Positions 17,546-24,863 of a DNA stretch of 48,552 nucleotides are shown piece after piece. Position 1 is the stretch's first letter. Each line of letters opens with the position of its first letter. Source of the stretch: Candidatus Ruminococcus avistercoris (lineage in GTDB: Bacteria > Bacillota > Clostridia > Lachnospirales > Lachnospiraceae); the NCBI GenBank assembly GCA_019120315.1, contig DWVJ01000033.1, positions 1 through 48,552 on the forward strand, written 5' to 3'. The notes under the pieces were generated by a model. It saw only the letters and a list, made by a program, of their open reading frames with translations. It did no database searches and was not told where the DNA came from. Both the position numbers and the translations under genes were made by a program.

Positions 17546-17694
17546 GCCATCACTTCCCTTTCCGCGATGTATTTTACCAAGGTTCCCCCGCACTCTGGTC
17601 TGCTTTTCCCCTGTGCCAGCAAATACCACAGCACGCCGAAAACCAGCGCCAGAATCAGCATCGCCAGACAGATCCTTCCTTTTCCTCCAGTCAT
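17542..17694 (-). CDS. 50-residue single-pass membrane protein at the head of the spoVA operon
   Basis: A short ORF reads MTGGKGRICLAMLILALVFG, then VLWYLLAQGKSRPECGGTLV, then KYIAEREVMA and stop. It has one clear membrane segment (residues 8-26), an AAGGGAG just upstream of the ATG, and its TGA overlaps the spoVAA ATG. A sigma-G-like promoter lies 31 bases before it. The coupling and the promoter position suggest it is translated in the forespore. I do not recognise a family. Confidence 0.6.
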   Translation of the reverse strand: MTGGKGRICLAMLILALVFGVLWYLLAQGKSRPECGGTLVKYIAEREVMA

Positions 17695-17724
17695 ATGCTC
17701 CCTTCTTTCTTTCTCATTTGCGGA

Positions 17725-17755
17725 TAGTATTCGATTTTTCAGCAGAAAATATGCA
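17725..17755 (-). promoter_or_regulatory. forespore (sigma-G type) promoter of the spoVA operon
   Basis: On the minus strand TGCATA (17750-17755) and AATACTA (17725-17731) are 18 bases apart, matching the sigma-G pattern TGMATA-N18-CATACTA at all -35 and six of seven -10 positions. It lies between the sigF stop and the 50-residue ORF. Confidence 0.65.
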
Positions 17756-17763
17756 AAAGAGGA

Positions 17764-18480
17764 TCAGGTCAGTTTCCCCCGCATACTTTTTAATATTTTT
17801 TTCTCCATTCTGGAAACCTGCACCTGCGTCATCCCCATATCCCTGGCGATGGCCGTCTGCGTCATGTCCTGGAAGTAACGTTTGTAAATCAGTTCCCGCT
17901 CCTTAGCGCCCAGACTGCCCAGCGCCTCTTTTATCATCATCCGATCCAGCAGATACTCCTGGCTCTGCGTCTTTTCCTCCAGCTTATCCATCAGTTCGAT
18001 ATCGGCTCCTTCTCCACGGCAGATCGTCTGCTGCAGGGATTCTACCTGAGAAGATGCGTCCATCGCCATGGCCAGCTCCTCCGCCTCGACATCCATCTCC
18101 AGAGAAAGTTCCAAAAGAGACGGTTCTCTTCCCAGCTTTTTTTCCAGCTGCTCCCTCTGTGCACTGGCCCGGTGCGCCGTCTCTTTTAAGGAACGGCTGA
18201 CCTTGATCATCCCGTCGTCCCGCAGGAAGCGCCTGATCTCTCCCGCAATCATGGGAACCGCATAGGTGGAAAACTTCACCTGATACTCCAAGTTGAATTT
18301 ATCCACTGCCTTCAGCAGTCCGATGCATCCAATCTGAAACAGATCTTCCAGATCCACGCCCCGGTTCATAAACCGCTTTACAATACTCCAGACCAGCCCC
18401 AGATTTTCACTGACAATGGTATCTCTGGCCTCTTTATCCCCCTGGTGCGCCCGCTTCATCAGCCCGAGGATCCGTTCCAT
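17764..18480 (-). CDS. sigF: forespore RNA polymerase sigma factor SigF
   Basis: SigF is the first forespore-specific sigma factor, held inactive by SpoIIAB until asymmetric septation. The 238-residue product has region 2 (ENLGLVWSIVKRFMNRGVDLEDLFQIGCIGLL, -10 recognition in YAVPMIAGEIRRFLRDDG), region 3 and region 4 (TQTAIARDMGMTQVQVSRMEK helix-turn-helix). SigF and SigG are similar; position directly after spoIIAA-spoIIAB fixes it as SigF. An AAGGAGGCGGC ribosome binding site precedes the ATG. The spoVA operon follows after 69 bp. Confidence 0.96.
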   Translation of the reverse strand: MERILGLMKRAHQGDKEARDTIVSENLGLVWSIVKRFMNRGVDLEDLFQIGCIGLLKAVDKFNLEYQVKFSTYAVPMIAGEIRRFLRDDGMIKVSRSLKETAHRASAQREQLEKKLGREPSLLELSLEMDVEAEELAMAMDASSQVESLQQTICRGEGADIELMDKLEEKTQSQEYLLDRMMIKEALGSLGAKERELIYKRYFQDMTQTAIARDMGMTQVQVSRMEKKILKSMRGKLT

Positions 18481-18491
18481 GCCGCCTCCTT

Positions 18492-18938
18492 TTATTCCGG
18501 GAATTCATGACTTTTCCTGCCGATGGTTTTTTTCATGTGAACCTCTGTTCCGCATCCTAACTCCGACACCACCACCACTTCATCCATAAAAGCTTCCATA
18601 AAAGCAAAACCCATACCGGAGCGGTTCCATTCCGGCCTGGTGGTGAACAGCGGCTCCATGGCTTTTTTGATATCTGCAATTCCCTTTCCCTTGTCAATCA
18701 CCGTCAGATACAATTCGTGACCCGCAGCCTTGCATTCGATCCGGATCTTATGTACCTGATTTTCGTATCCGTGGATAATCGCATTGGTAATCGCCTCTGA
18801 GACCGCTGTTTTCACATCCGCCACCTCCTCCAGAGTGGGATTTAACTGTGTGCAAAATGCGGCAACCGAGACTCTGGCAAACCCTTCATTGCAGGAACGG
18901 CTGTCAAATTCGATGCTCATTTCATTGGTGCGTTCCAT
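18492..18938 (-). CDS. spoIIAB: anti-sigma F factor and serine kinase SpoIIAB
   Basis: SpoIIAB binds and inhibits SigF and phosphorylates SpoIIAA using ATP. The 148-residue product has a GHKL ATP site: N box SEAITNAIIHGYEN, G1 box VIDKGKGI, and GMGFAFMEAFMDEV. Length is the family's 140-150. It overlaps spoIIAA by 17 bp and ends 11 bp before sigF, so the three genes are expressed together. Confidence 0.96.
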   Translation of the reverse strand: MERTNEMSIEFDSRSCNEGFARVSVAAFCTQLNPTLEEVADVKTAVSEAITNAIIHGYENQVHKIRIECKAAGHELYLTVIDKGKGIADIKKAMEPLFTTRPEWNRSGMGFAFMEAFMDEVVVVSELGCGTEVHMKKTIGRKSHEFPE

Positions 18939-19287
18939 AAGAATCCTCCTTCTGACTGCCGGCTTTCATCCAGCTTTTTTCTTTTTCGATCTCAATTACC
19001 TTGTCAATACCGGCAAGATGAAACAGTCGTTCCACTCTGTCGTTGACATGGATCGCACGGATCACGCCGCCCACCAGCCGGATATTGCGGTACCTACCCA
19101 TGATCGCCCCCACGCCGGAGCTGTCCATAAACTCCGTCATCCGGAAATCATAGATCAGGCGGCGGATATTCTTTCTCTCTATGATCCGATCCGCTCCCAT
19201 ATTCATTCGCTTTGCGCAATGATGATCCAGTTCCCGGGGAACTTTGATCACCAGGTCTGTTCCGTTGATCTGAAACATTTCTTCCAT
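18922..19287 (-). CDS. spoIIAA: anti-anti-sigma factor SpoIIAA
   Basis: Dephosphorylated SpoIIAA frees SigF by displacing it from SpoIIAB. The 121-residue STAS-domain product has FMDSSGVGAIMGRY, with the phosphorylated Ser at about position 57, and GVIRAIHVNDRVERLFHLAG. The ATG at 19287 follows GGGAAGGGAG. The short upstream gap (82 bp) holds a strong hairpin; I do not see a clear sigma-H promoter there. Confidence 0.96.
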   Translation of the reverse strand: MEEMFQINGTDLVIKVPRELDHHCAKRMNMGADRIIERKNIRRLIYDFRMTEFMDSSGVGAIMGRYRNIRLVGGVIRAIHVNDRVERLFHLAGIDKVIEIEKEKSWMKAGSQKEDSYGTHQ

Positions 19288-19311
19288 TTATCCATACTCC
19301 CTTCCCGATCC

Positions 19312-19355
19312 CAAAAACGCAGATTGGGGATACGCATACACGCGTATCCCCAATC
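19312..19355 (-). terminator. terminator between TPR protein gene and spoIIA operon
   Basis: GATTGGGGATACGC (19322-19335) and GCGTATCCCCAATC (19342-19355) form a perfect 14-pair stem with a six-base loop. On the minus strand it is followed by TGCGTTTTT. Confidence 0.75.
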
Positions 19356-19369
19356 CGGAGGTTTCTCTT

Positions 19370-20932
19370 TTATTCCTCCTGCGGAAGCACGGCGTCTGCC
19401 GTTTCGTCTTCTTCCGCAGAAATATCTGCATTGTTTTCTGTCTCCCCAGGCGTCTGGACTTCCTGTTCCGCCGCCTGGCCGTCCGCGTTTTGATCCGTCG
19501 TCTGCGGATCCGTCGTCCCTTCCTGCGGATCCACCACAACCGCCTGGCTGTTCATAGCATCGATGTAGCTTTGCGCGCTGGATGCATGCTCCGTATCCGG
19601 CTCCAGTTCGATGATGCGCTGGAACGTCTCGACAGCATGCTGCGTATCCCCGCTCTCACGGTAAGCGTGAGCCAGATAGTTCAACGTCTCGTAATCGCTG
19701 TCATTAATCTCCATCGCCTTTACCAGCTGTTCCACCGCCCCGGCGTAATCCGTCTGATCGAAAGCTTCGATCCCGGCCTCCTTGTAACTGTTAAAGAGGG
19801 TGGTCTGAATGTTGGCGAAGATATCATCATAGATCGTTCTGGCCTCCGCCGAAAGCTGATCGCTGTTAATATCTGCCATAGCGTTGGCAGCCTCGGTGTA
19901 GCTGCCGTCCTGATAGGCCTGCCATGCCTTGATCAGGTTCTCATAGCCAGACACCTGATTCCGAGCCTCCTCAATCTGCTCCTGGGCGGAATCCACCGTC
20001 TCCTTGGAATCATCAATCTGTTCCTCCAGCCGGGACAATTCCGCCGACTGGCTGGCCATGGTGTTGCTGTATTCTGTCACTCTCTCATTGGCCTCCCGGT
20101 TGATCCTCTGTGCCCGCCCCGGCATAAACAGAAACCAGACCACCAGCGCTCCCACGATAATCCCAAATCCCAGGTTCAGGATCGTGGAAAATACCGAACT
20201 TTCCCGGAAGGTGGGCGGGATGATCACATCCGCCACACTGGCCGGCTGGCTTTCCTCCTGTCTGTCTTTGCCCCTGCGGAAATTCCAGCGTCCCTCCAGG
20301 TTTGTGCGGGTACCGGTCTGCTCGTCCACCTCTTTTAAGAAACGCAGGGTGGTCGCGTTGGTCTTGTCGATCCGGGCCGCCTTCTTTAAAATCTTACGGG
20401 CCTTTTCATATTCTTTGCGATGGATATAGATCAGCGCCAGCAGATGGTGCGCCTTGATCAGCTTGGGATTCTGTGTCAGAATCTTTTTCAGCGCAATCGC
20501 CGCCACATCCGAACTGCCGTTTCGGCAGCACATCAGCGCCTCGTTATATTTCTTTATGGTCAGATTGATATCATCCAGCTTGTTGGCATTATTCTGGAGA
20601 CGATCGATATATTCTGACGCTATGTTGCCCTCCGGCATGATATTTTTGCTGATCACCCATTCGCTTAAGGCAGAAACCGCCTCGCCGGTTTCAAAATATA
20701 CCAGTCCCAGAAGGTTCCTGGCCTGTATGTTCAGCTTATTAAATTTCAGGCTGCGCTGCAGCATGTCGATGGCTCCTGAAAGATCCCTGATCTCCGCTTT
20801 TTCCAGCCCCTGATTATAATACAGATTGGAAAGCAGATAGACCTTCTTTTGCACCACCACGTCAAACCCGCACCTGGGACAGTGCGCCGAATCATTCAGC
20901 GGCGCTCCGCAATTCATACAATTGATCCGCAT
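19370..20932 (-). CDS. zinc-ribbon, single-pass membrane protein with tetratricopeptide repeats
   Basis: The 520-residue product starts with a zinc ribbon (C5, C8, C18, C21: CMNCGAPL and CPRCGFDV), then TPR-like repeats (about residues 40-210), one membrane segment (about 250-270, ILNLGFGIIVGALVVWFLFM), a coiled coil (about 285-340), a second TPR set outside or across the membrane (about 340-465), and a low-complexity acidic tail. It is likely a scaffold, but no partner is evident. It begins 4 bp after the 49-residue ORF and is part of the folC transcript. No specific family name can be given. Confidence 0.85.
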   Translation of the reverse strand: MRINCMNCGAPLNDSAHCPRCGFDVVVQKKVYLLSNLYYNQGLEKAEIRDLSGAIDMLQRSLKFNKLNIQARNLLGLVYFETGEAVSALSEWVISKNIMPEGNIASEYIDRLQNNANKLDDINLTIKKYNEALMCCRNGSSDVAAIALKKILTQNPKLIKAHHLLALIYIHRKEYEKARKILKKAARIDKTNATTLRFLKEVDEQTGTRTNLEGRWNFRRGKDRQEESQPASVADVIIPPTFRESSVFSTILNLGFGIIVGALVVWFLFMPGRAQRINREANERVTEYSNTMASQSAELSRLEEQIDDSKETVDSAQEQIEEARNQVSGYENLIKAWQAYQDGSYTEAANAMADINSDQLSAEARTIYDDIFANIQTTLFNSYKEAGIEAFDQTDYAGAVEQLVKAMEINDSDYETLNYLAHAYRESGDTQHAVETFQRIIELEPDTEHASSAQSYIDAMNSQAVVVDPQEGTTDPQTTDQNADGQAAEQEVQTPGETENNADISAEEDETADAVLPQEE

Positions 20933-20936
20933 AACT

Positions 20937-21086
20937 TCACTCTTTCTTCTTCTGTCCGTTCACATCCATCATTTCCTTGAGAATGTCGATCACATCCGTC
21001 AGATCCCTGCTGTAAACAGCGCTCTCCACCTCGTCCACATCCAGACTAGGCTTGAATTTTTTCAGTTCTTCCTCATAATTTATCAT
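20937..21086 (-). CDS. 49-residue acidic hypothetical protein between folC and the TPR gene
   Basis: The ORF reads MINYEEELKKFKPSLDVDEV, then ESAVYSRDLTDVIDILKEMM, then DVNGQKKKE. Its ATG overlaps the folC stop in ATGA (21083-21086), and its stop is 4 bp before the TPR gene, which argues for translation in a three-gene unit. It appears helical and acidic with a basic end. No family recognised. Confidence 0.7.
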   Translation of the reverse strand: MINYEEELKKFKPSLDVDEVESAVYSRDLTDVIDILKEMMDVNGQKKKE

Positions 21087-22366
21087 GCTTCGTTCTCCTT
21101 AAGATACTTCTTTATCTCGCCAACCAGATACAGCGATCCCACACAGAACAACATGCCGTCTCCCTGATACGCGCGGGCCGCTTCAAAGGCTTTTCCGATA
21201 TCCTCTTCTTCTGTCACACAAGTGCAGCCGTTTTCCCGAAACTCTTTTGCCAGATCAGCCGCCGGAACCACCCGGTATCCGTCGATCTGCGTGGCAACCA
21301 CCGCGTCCGGCCGGATCTTATCACTGATATCCCGGATCATCTGCCGGTACCTTTTGTCCGCCACCGCCGAAAAAAGAATGGTGATCCGAAAATTCTTTTT
21401 AAAGTGAACGGCCGTCTCGATGAAATGGCGCACGCCGTCCTCATTGTGGGCGCCGTCCAGAATGACCCCCGGCAAAACCGTCTCCATCCGCCCTTCCCAT
21501 CTGGTCTTTGCGATACCTGCTTTTAACAAGTCTTCTCCGATGTGATGCGCCGGCTTTAACAGCTTCATAGTGTAATACGCCAGGGACGCGTTCATCATCT
21601 GATAAGACGCGATGTAAGGGATAAAAAGTTCCTCTTCGCCCCCGAAGACGAAGGTAATCCCCTCTGGCTCCTGTCTGACAAGGCGATACAAAGAGGGATC
21701 CAGGCGGTAGCAGGGGCTTCCCAGCCGGTCCGCCTGTCTTTCGATCACCTTTGCCGCTTCCGGGCTGGTGCCGTCGTATACCACCGGCGCCCCCGGTTTG
21801 ATGATCCCTGCCTTTTCTGCCGCAATTTTCTCTATGGTATCCCCCAAATACTCCGTATGATCCTTACTGATGGAAGTAATGATACACGCCAGCGGTGATT
21901 TTACGGTATTGGTCGCATCCAGTCTCCCGCCCAGTCCTGTCTCCAGCACGGCGAAATCCACCTTGCGCTCTTCAAAATATAACATACCCACTGCAAAAAG
22001 AATCTCGAAATAGCTGGGATGTTCTTTTCCTTCCGCGACGAACGCATCGATCACTTTTTTCACCCGGCCAAACAGCCGCACAAAGGTATCGTCGTCCATC
22101 ATCTCCCCGTTGATCCGAAACCGCTCGTTCATCACCACCAGATGGGGCGAAGTAAACAGACCGCAGGAATAACCCCCAGCCTCCAGCATAGAAGCCAGAT
22201 ACGCGCAGACGCTCCCCTTGCCGTTGGTTCCCGCCACATGGATCACCCGCAGATCATCCTGAGGATTTCCCAGCCTTTTCATCAGTTCCTTCGCATGTCC
22301 AAGGGGATCCGCGATATCAAACCGTCCGATTCCCTCGATGTATGCCACAGCTTCTGTATAATTCAA
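21083..22366 (-). CDS. folC: bifunctional folylpolyglutamate / dihydrofolate synthase
   Basis: FolC joins glutamate to folates (and may make dihydrofolate) with ATP in the cytoplasm. The 427-residue product has the P-loop HVAGTNGKGSVCAYLA, SPHLVVMNERFRING, SISKDHTEYLGDTIEKIAAEK and the C-terminal-domain motif VILDGAHNEDG. The long frame reaches 22462, but its first 32 residues cross the promoter and are unlike FolC. A TTG at 22366, with GGTGG seven bases upstream and a family-like start LNYTEAVAYIEG, is preferred. Confidence 0.93.
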   Translation of the reverse strand: MNYTEAVAYIEGIGRFDIADPLGHAKELMKRLGNPQDDLRVIHVAGTNGKGSVCAYLASMLEAGGYSCGLFTSPHLVVMNERFRINGEMMDDDTFVRLFGRVKKVIDAFVAEGKEHPSYFEILFAVGMLYFEERKVDFAVLETGLGGRLDATNTVKSPLACIITSISKDHTEYLGDTIEKIAAEKAGIIKPGAPVVYDGTSPEAAKVIERQADRLGSPCYRLDPSLYRLVRQEPEGITFVFGGEEELFIPYIASYQMMNASLAYYTMKLLKPAHHIGEDLLKAGIAKTRWEGRMETVLPGVILDGAHNEDGVRHFIETAVHFKKNFRITILFSAVADKRYRQMIRDISDKIRPDAVVATQIDGYRVVPAADLAKEFRENGCTCVTEEEDIGKAFEAARAYQGDGMLFCVGSLYLVGEIKKYLKENEA

Positions 22367-22370
22367 AATA

Positions 22371-22438
22371 AACCACCACTTTACCTGTATTTTGATCAGA
22401 CACTGCTGACTCTTATACATTATAATAAAGTGGTGGTT
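22371..22438. repeat. 13-bp perfect inverted repeat around the folC promoter
   Basis: AACCACCACTTTA (22371-22383) and TAAAGTGGTGGTT (22426-22438) are exact inverted copies 42 bp apart. The right arm fills the spacer between the folC -35 and -10; the left arm covers the folC ribosome binding site. An operator read by a looping or dimeric regulator is possible. Confidence 0.75.
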
Positions 22439-22446
22439 ATTTGCAA
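22419..22446 (-). promoter_or_regulatory. sigma-A promoter of folC
   Basis: TTGCAA (22441-22446) and TATAAT (22419-22424) on the minus strand with a 16-base spacer, about 53 bases before the TTG start. Confidence 0.7.
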
Positions 22447-22507
22447 GTAATTTATGTCGCAACTTTTGACTTTCTTTTCCTGTTTTTATAACCAGGGTTT
22501 AAATTCT

Positions 22508-22630
22508 TTATTCGATATAAAATTCAAATTCTTCATCGCCCGGCAGCAAACAATTTTGATAACATTCATGATACCATAAGACTTCTCCCGCTTCAAGAAT
22601 CCATCCGTTGACTTCCCAAGCCCTTCTCCT
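22508..22630 (-). pseudogene. possible 3' remnant of a lost gene
   Basis: An open frame of 40 codons runs from just after a TAA at 22631 to a TAA at 22508: RRRAWEVNGWILEAGEVLWY, then HECYQNCLLPGDEEFEFYIE. The composition looks like a genuine C-terminus, but there is no usable start codon at its head. It overlaps the sfsA promoter on the other strand. It may be the tail of a gene whose front was deleted. Confidence is low, since chance reading frames of this size occur. Confidence 0.35.
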
Positions 22631-22637
22631 TTATAAT
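22608..22637 (+). promoter_or_regulatory. sigma-A promoter of sfsA
   Basis: TTGACT (22608-22613), 18-base spacer, perfect TATAAT (22632-22637), 43 bases before the sfsA ATG. Confidence 0.7.
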
Positions 22638-22679
22638 AAAAACGCAAAATTTGACCGCAGTATCGCCAAGGAGAACATC

Positions 22680-23366
22680 ATGCAATACGCCAGCGTAACC
22701 GAGGGTACCTTTCTTTCAAGGCCCAACCGCTTTATCGCCCACATTCAGATAGACGGGCGTACCGAAATCTGCCACGTAAAAAATACCGGACGTCTGCGGG
22801 AGCTTTTAATCCCCGGCGCAACGGTATACCTGGAAAAAAGCGGCAATCCCAACCGCAAAACGGCTTATGACCTCATCGCCGTGGAAAAAGGCGGACAGAT
22901 CATAAACATCGACTCCCAGATCCCCAACCGTCTGGCGGAGGAATGGCTGAGAAAGAATCCCCTTTTCCCGGATCTTTCCTGCCTTCGCCGCGAGAAAACC
23001 TACGGCCAGTCCCGCTTTGACCTGTATTTCGAACAGGGAACGGAAAGATCTTTCATGGAAGTAAAGGGCGTCACTTTGAACCTGGAAGGAATCGCCCGCT
23101 TCCCCGACGCTCCCACCCAGAGAGGAGTAAAACATATCCAGGAGCTGTGCCGCTGCTGCGAGGAAGGATACGGCGCATATCTGCTCTTTGTGATCCAGAT
23201 GAAGGGCGTCCGGGCTTTTGCCCCTAATCGGACAACCCATCCCGCCTTCGCCGACGCTCTGGCCGATGCCCATAAGCGCGGCGTACAGATCCTGGCCTAC
23301 GACTGCGCCGTCACCCCGGAGCATATTTTTATGGATCGGCCTGTGCCGGTGCTTCTGGAAAAATAA
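22680..23366 (+). CDS. sfsA: SfsA family DNA/RNA nuclease-like protein
   Basis: SfsA was named for sugar fermentation stimulation; the family has an OB fold and a restriction-endonuclease-like C-terminal domain. The 228-residue product has RPNRFIAHIQIDG, CHVKNTGRLRELLIPGA (OB part), then GQSRFDLYF and EVKGVTL (D and E-x-K of the nuclease core), and DAPTQRGVKHIQEL. The ATG at 22680 has AAGGAG six bases upstream; the start at 22608 would overlap the promoter. The biological role is not settled for the family. Confidence 0.93.
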   Translation: MQYASVTEGTFLSRPNRFIAHIQIDGRTEICHVKNTGRLRELLIPGATVYLEKSGNPNRKTAYDLIAVEKGGQIINIDSQIPNRLAEEWLRKNPLFPDLSCLRREKTYGQSRFDLYFEQGTERSFMEVKGVTLNLEGIARFPDAPTQRGVKHIQELCRCCEEGYGAYLLFVIQMKGVRAFAPNRTTHPAFADALADAHKRGVQILAYDCAVTPEHIFMDRPVPVLLEK

Positions 23367-23375
23367 AGAAAAATC

Positions 23376-23384
23376 TGGTATAGT
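23376..23384 (+). promoter_or_regulatory. possible extended -10 promoter for the PPOX-fold gene
   Basis: TGG immediately before TATAGT (23379-23384), 35 bases before the ATG at 23420. No convincing -35 was found, so this rests on the extended -10 alone. Confidence 0.4.
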
Positions 23385-23419
23385 AAAGACAGAATATATC
23401 AGAAAACGGAGGTGCTGCT

Positions 23420-23812
23420 ATGCAGGAAATCTATGAATTTCTCAAAAAATGTGAAACTTATTATCTGGCCACCGTGGAAGGGGATCAGCCCCGGGTGCGT
23501 CCTTTTGGAACCATTCATATTTTCGAAGATAAGCTTTACATCCAGACCGGAAAGGTAAAAGCCGTTTCCCGTCAGATGATGGCAAACCCGAAGGTGGAGT
23601 TGTGCGGATTTTATCAGGGAGAATGGATCCGGGTGCAGGCCCTGGCCGTGGAGGACGACCGGTATGAAGCCCGCAAATCCATGCTGGACGCTTATCCGTC
23701 CCTGCAGAAGATGTACGCTCCCGACGATGGAAACACCCAGGTGTTTTACCTGAAGGATGTGGTGGCAACCATCTCTTCTTTCACGGCAGAACCGCGGACG
23801 ATCCGCTGCTGA
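23420..23812 (+). CDS. pyridoxamine 5'-phosphate oxidase-fold (flavin split-barrel) protein
   Basis: The 130-residue product is a small split-barrel flavoprotein: YYLATVEGDQPRVRPFG at the N-terminus (the family's first strands), KLYIQTGKVKAVSRQMMANP in the middle and a VFYLKDVVATISSF strand near the end. Such proteins bind FMN, heme or F420; the substrate is unknown. It has GGAGG nine bases before the ATG. It is monocistronic and convergent with the dus gene 12 bp away. Confidence 0.88.
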   Translation: MQEIYEFLKKCETYYLATVEGDQPRVRPFGTIHIFEDKLYIQTGKVKAVSRQMMANPKVELCGFYQGEWIRVQALAVEDDRYEARKSMLDAYPSLQKMYAPDDGNTQVFYLKDVVATISSFTAEPRTIRC

Positions 23813-23824
23813 TTTCTGTTTGAA

Positions 23825-24760
23825 TCACAGATCGGCAAACAGTTCTTCCACAACAGATTCATATTCAGAAAGGCTTTTAGCCTTTCTGATTTTTTTAGCC
23901 GCTTTTTCCTGCCCGGGGAAAAGATCGATCAGATAACCCCACAGCTCCTTCATCTTGAAGAGCACGTTTTTATCGCCGGGGATTACTTCCCGGTATCCTT
24001 CGCACACATCCTGGATGAAATCCCGGTACCGGATCGGATCCACCGCCTTATTTCCTTCTTCTGCTTTTTCCAGCAGCGCCGGATCCCGCAGCAGCCCGCG
24101 GCCGATCATCAGCCGGCCGATCTGCGGAAACTGATTGCAAAAGCCCCGGATATCCTCCGCCGTAAACAGATCGCCGTTATAGCAGATGACGGATCTGCTT
24201 TTGGACGCTCCTTTTTCAAAGACCGCCAGGTTGGGTTTGTTCTTGTAAAAATCCATCCGTACCCTGGGATGGATGATCAGTTCTTTTACAGGATACCTGT
24301 TAAAGATTTCCACCAGTTCAAAGAACTCCTCCGGATCCGACCAGCCAAGCCTTGTCTTGATGGAAATTTCCATATCCAGTCCGCGAAAAATCTCATCCAG
24401 GAAGCGATCCAGTTCTTCCGGGTGCAGGAGAAATCCCGCTCCTTTTTTCTTGGACGTCACCGTCGGAGACGGGCACCCCAGATTCAAATTGACTTCTTCA
24501 TAACCGAATTCTTTGATCCCCTTTGCCGTCAGGATAAAATCCTCCGCCCGGCTGGAGAGAATCTGCGGGAGCAGACGGATGCCCCGGTTATGCTCCGGAA
24601 GAATATCGTTTTTATCCCGTGTTTTTAACCTGCCGCTTTGATTGGACGCGATAAAAGGCGTCACATAACAGTCGGCTCCCCGAAAATGGCGGCTGTGGGC
24701 GCTGCGGTAAATATATCCGGTGATCCCCTCCATGGGGGCAAAGTAAAAGAATTTCTCCAT
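23825..24760 (-). CDS. tRNA-dihydrouridine synthase family protein
   Basis: Dus enzymes reduce uridine to dihydrouridine in tRNA with FMN and NADPH. The 311-residue product opens FYFAPMEGITGYIYR (FMN-binding loop), has the catalytic Cys in NLNLGCPSPTVTSKKKGAG, IKTRLGWSD, IIHPRVRMDFY and IGRGLLRDPALLEK. Subfamily (DusA/B/C) cannot be assigned safely. The ATG at 24760 has AAAGGAG upstream; the long start at 24853 would begin inside the promoter. Its 3' end contains the terminator of the convergent gene. Confidence 0.92.
   Translation of the reverse strand: MEKFFYFAPMEGITGYIYRSAHSRHFRGADCYVTPFIASNQSGRLKTRDKNDILPEHNRGIRLLPQILSSRAEDFILTAKGIKEFGYEEVNLNLGCPSPTVTSKKKGAGFLLHPEELDRFLDEIFRGLDMEISIKTRLGWSDPEEFFELVEIFNRYPVKELIIHPRVRMDFYKNKPNLAVFEKGASKSRSVICYNGDLFTAEDIRGFCNQFPQIGRLMIGRGLLRDPALLEKAEEGNKAVDPIRYRDFIQDVCEGYREVIPGDKNVLFKMKELWGYLIDLFPGQEKAAKKIRKAKSLSEYESVVEELFADL
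23866..23897 (+). terminator. terminator of the PPOX-fold gene, inside the dus coding end
   Basis: CAGAAAGGC (23866-23874) and GCCTTTCTG (23880-23888) with a five-base loop, followed by ATTTTTTT on the plus strand. It lies wholly within the last codons of the convergent dus gene. Confidence 0.75.
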
Positions 24761-24778
24761 ATTTTTCTCCTTTGCGTG

Positions 24779-24811
24779 ACAAAAGAAAGATGCCGGATCC
24801 TCTCCGGCATC
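24779..24811 (-). terminator. hairpin with T tract in the dus leader
   Basis: GATGCCGGA (24789-24797) and TCCGGCATC (24803-24811), loop GAGGA on the minus strand, followed by TTTCTTTTG. It may end the upstream gene, but it also lies downstream of the dus promoter and so may attenuate dus. Confidence 0.7.
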
Positions 24812-24824
24812 TCCCGCTTCAAAG

Positions 24825-24853
24825 ATTATATGAGGTTTCGCTGCCCCTGTCAA
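24825..24853 (-). promoter_or_regulatory. consensus sigma-A promoter of dus
   Basis: Perfect TTGACA (24848-24853) and TATAAT (24825-24830) on the minus strand, 17 bases apart. The start point near 24818 is only about seven bases before the terminator-like hairpin. Confidence 0.8.
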
Positions 24854-24863
24854 CCATGACGGA

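Noticed and set aside
19288-19369. Sigma-H promoter for spoIIA
   Set aside because: Some AGGA and GAAT words occur but not with the right spacing.
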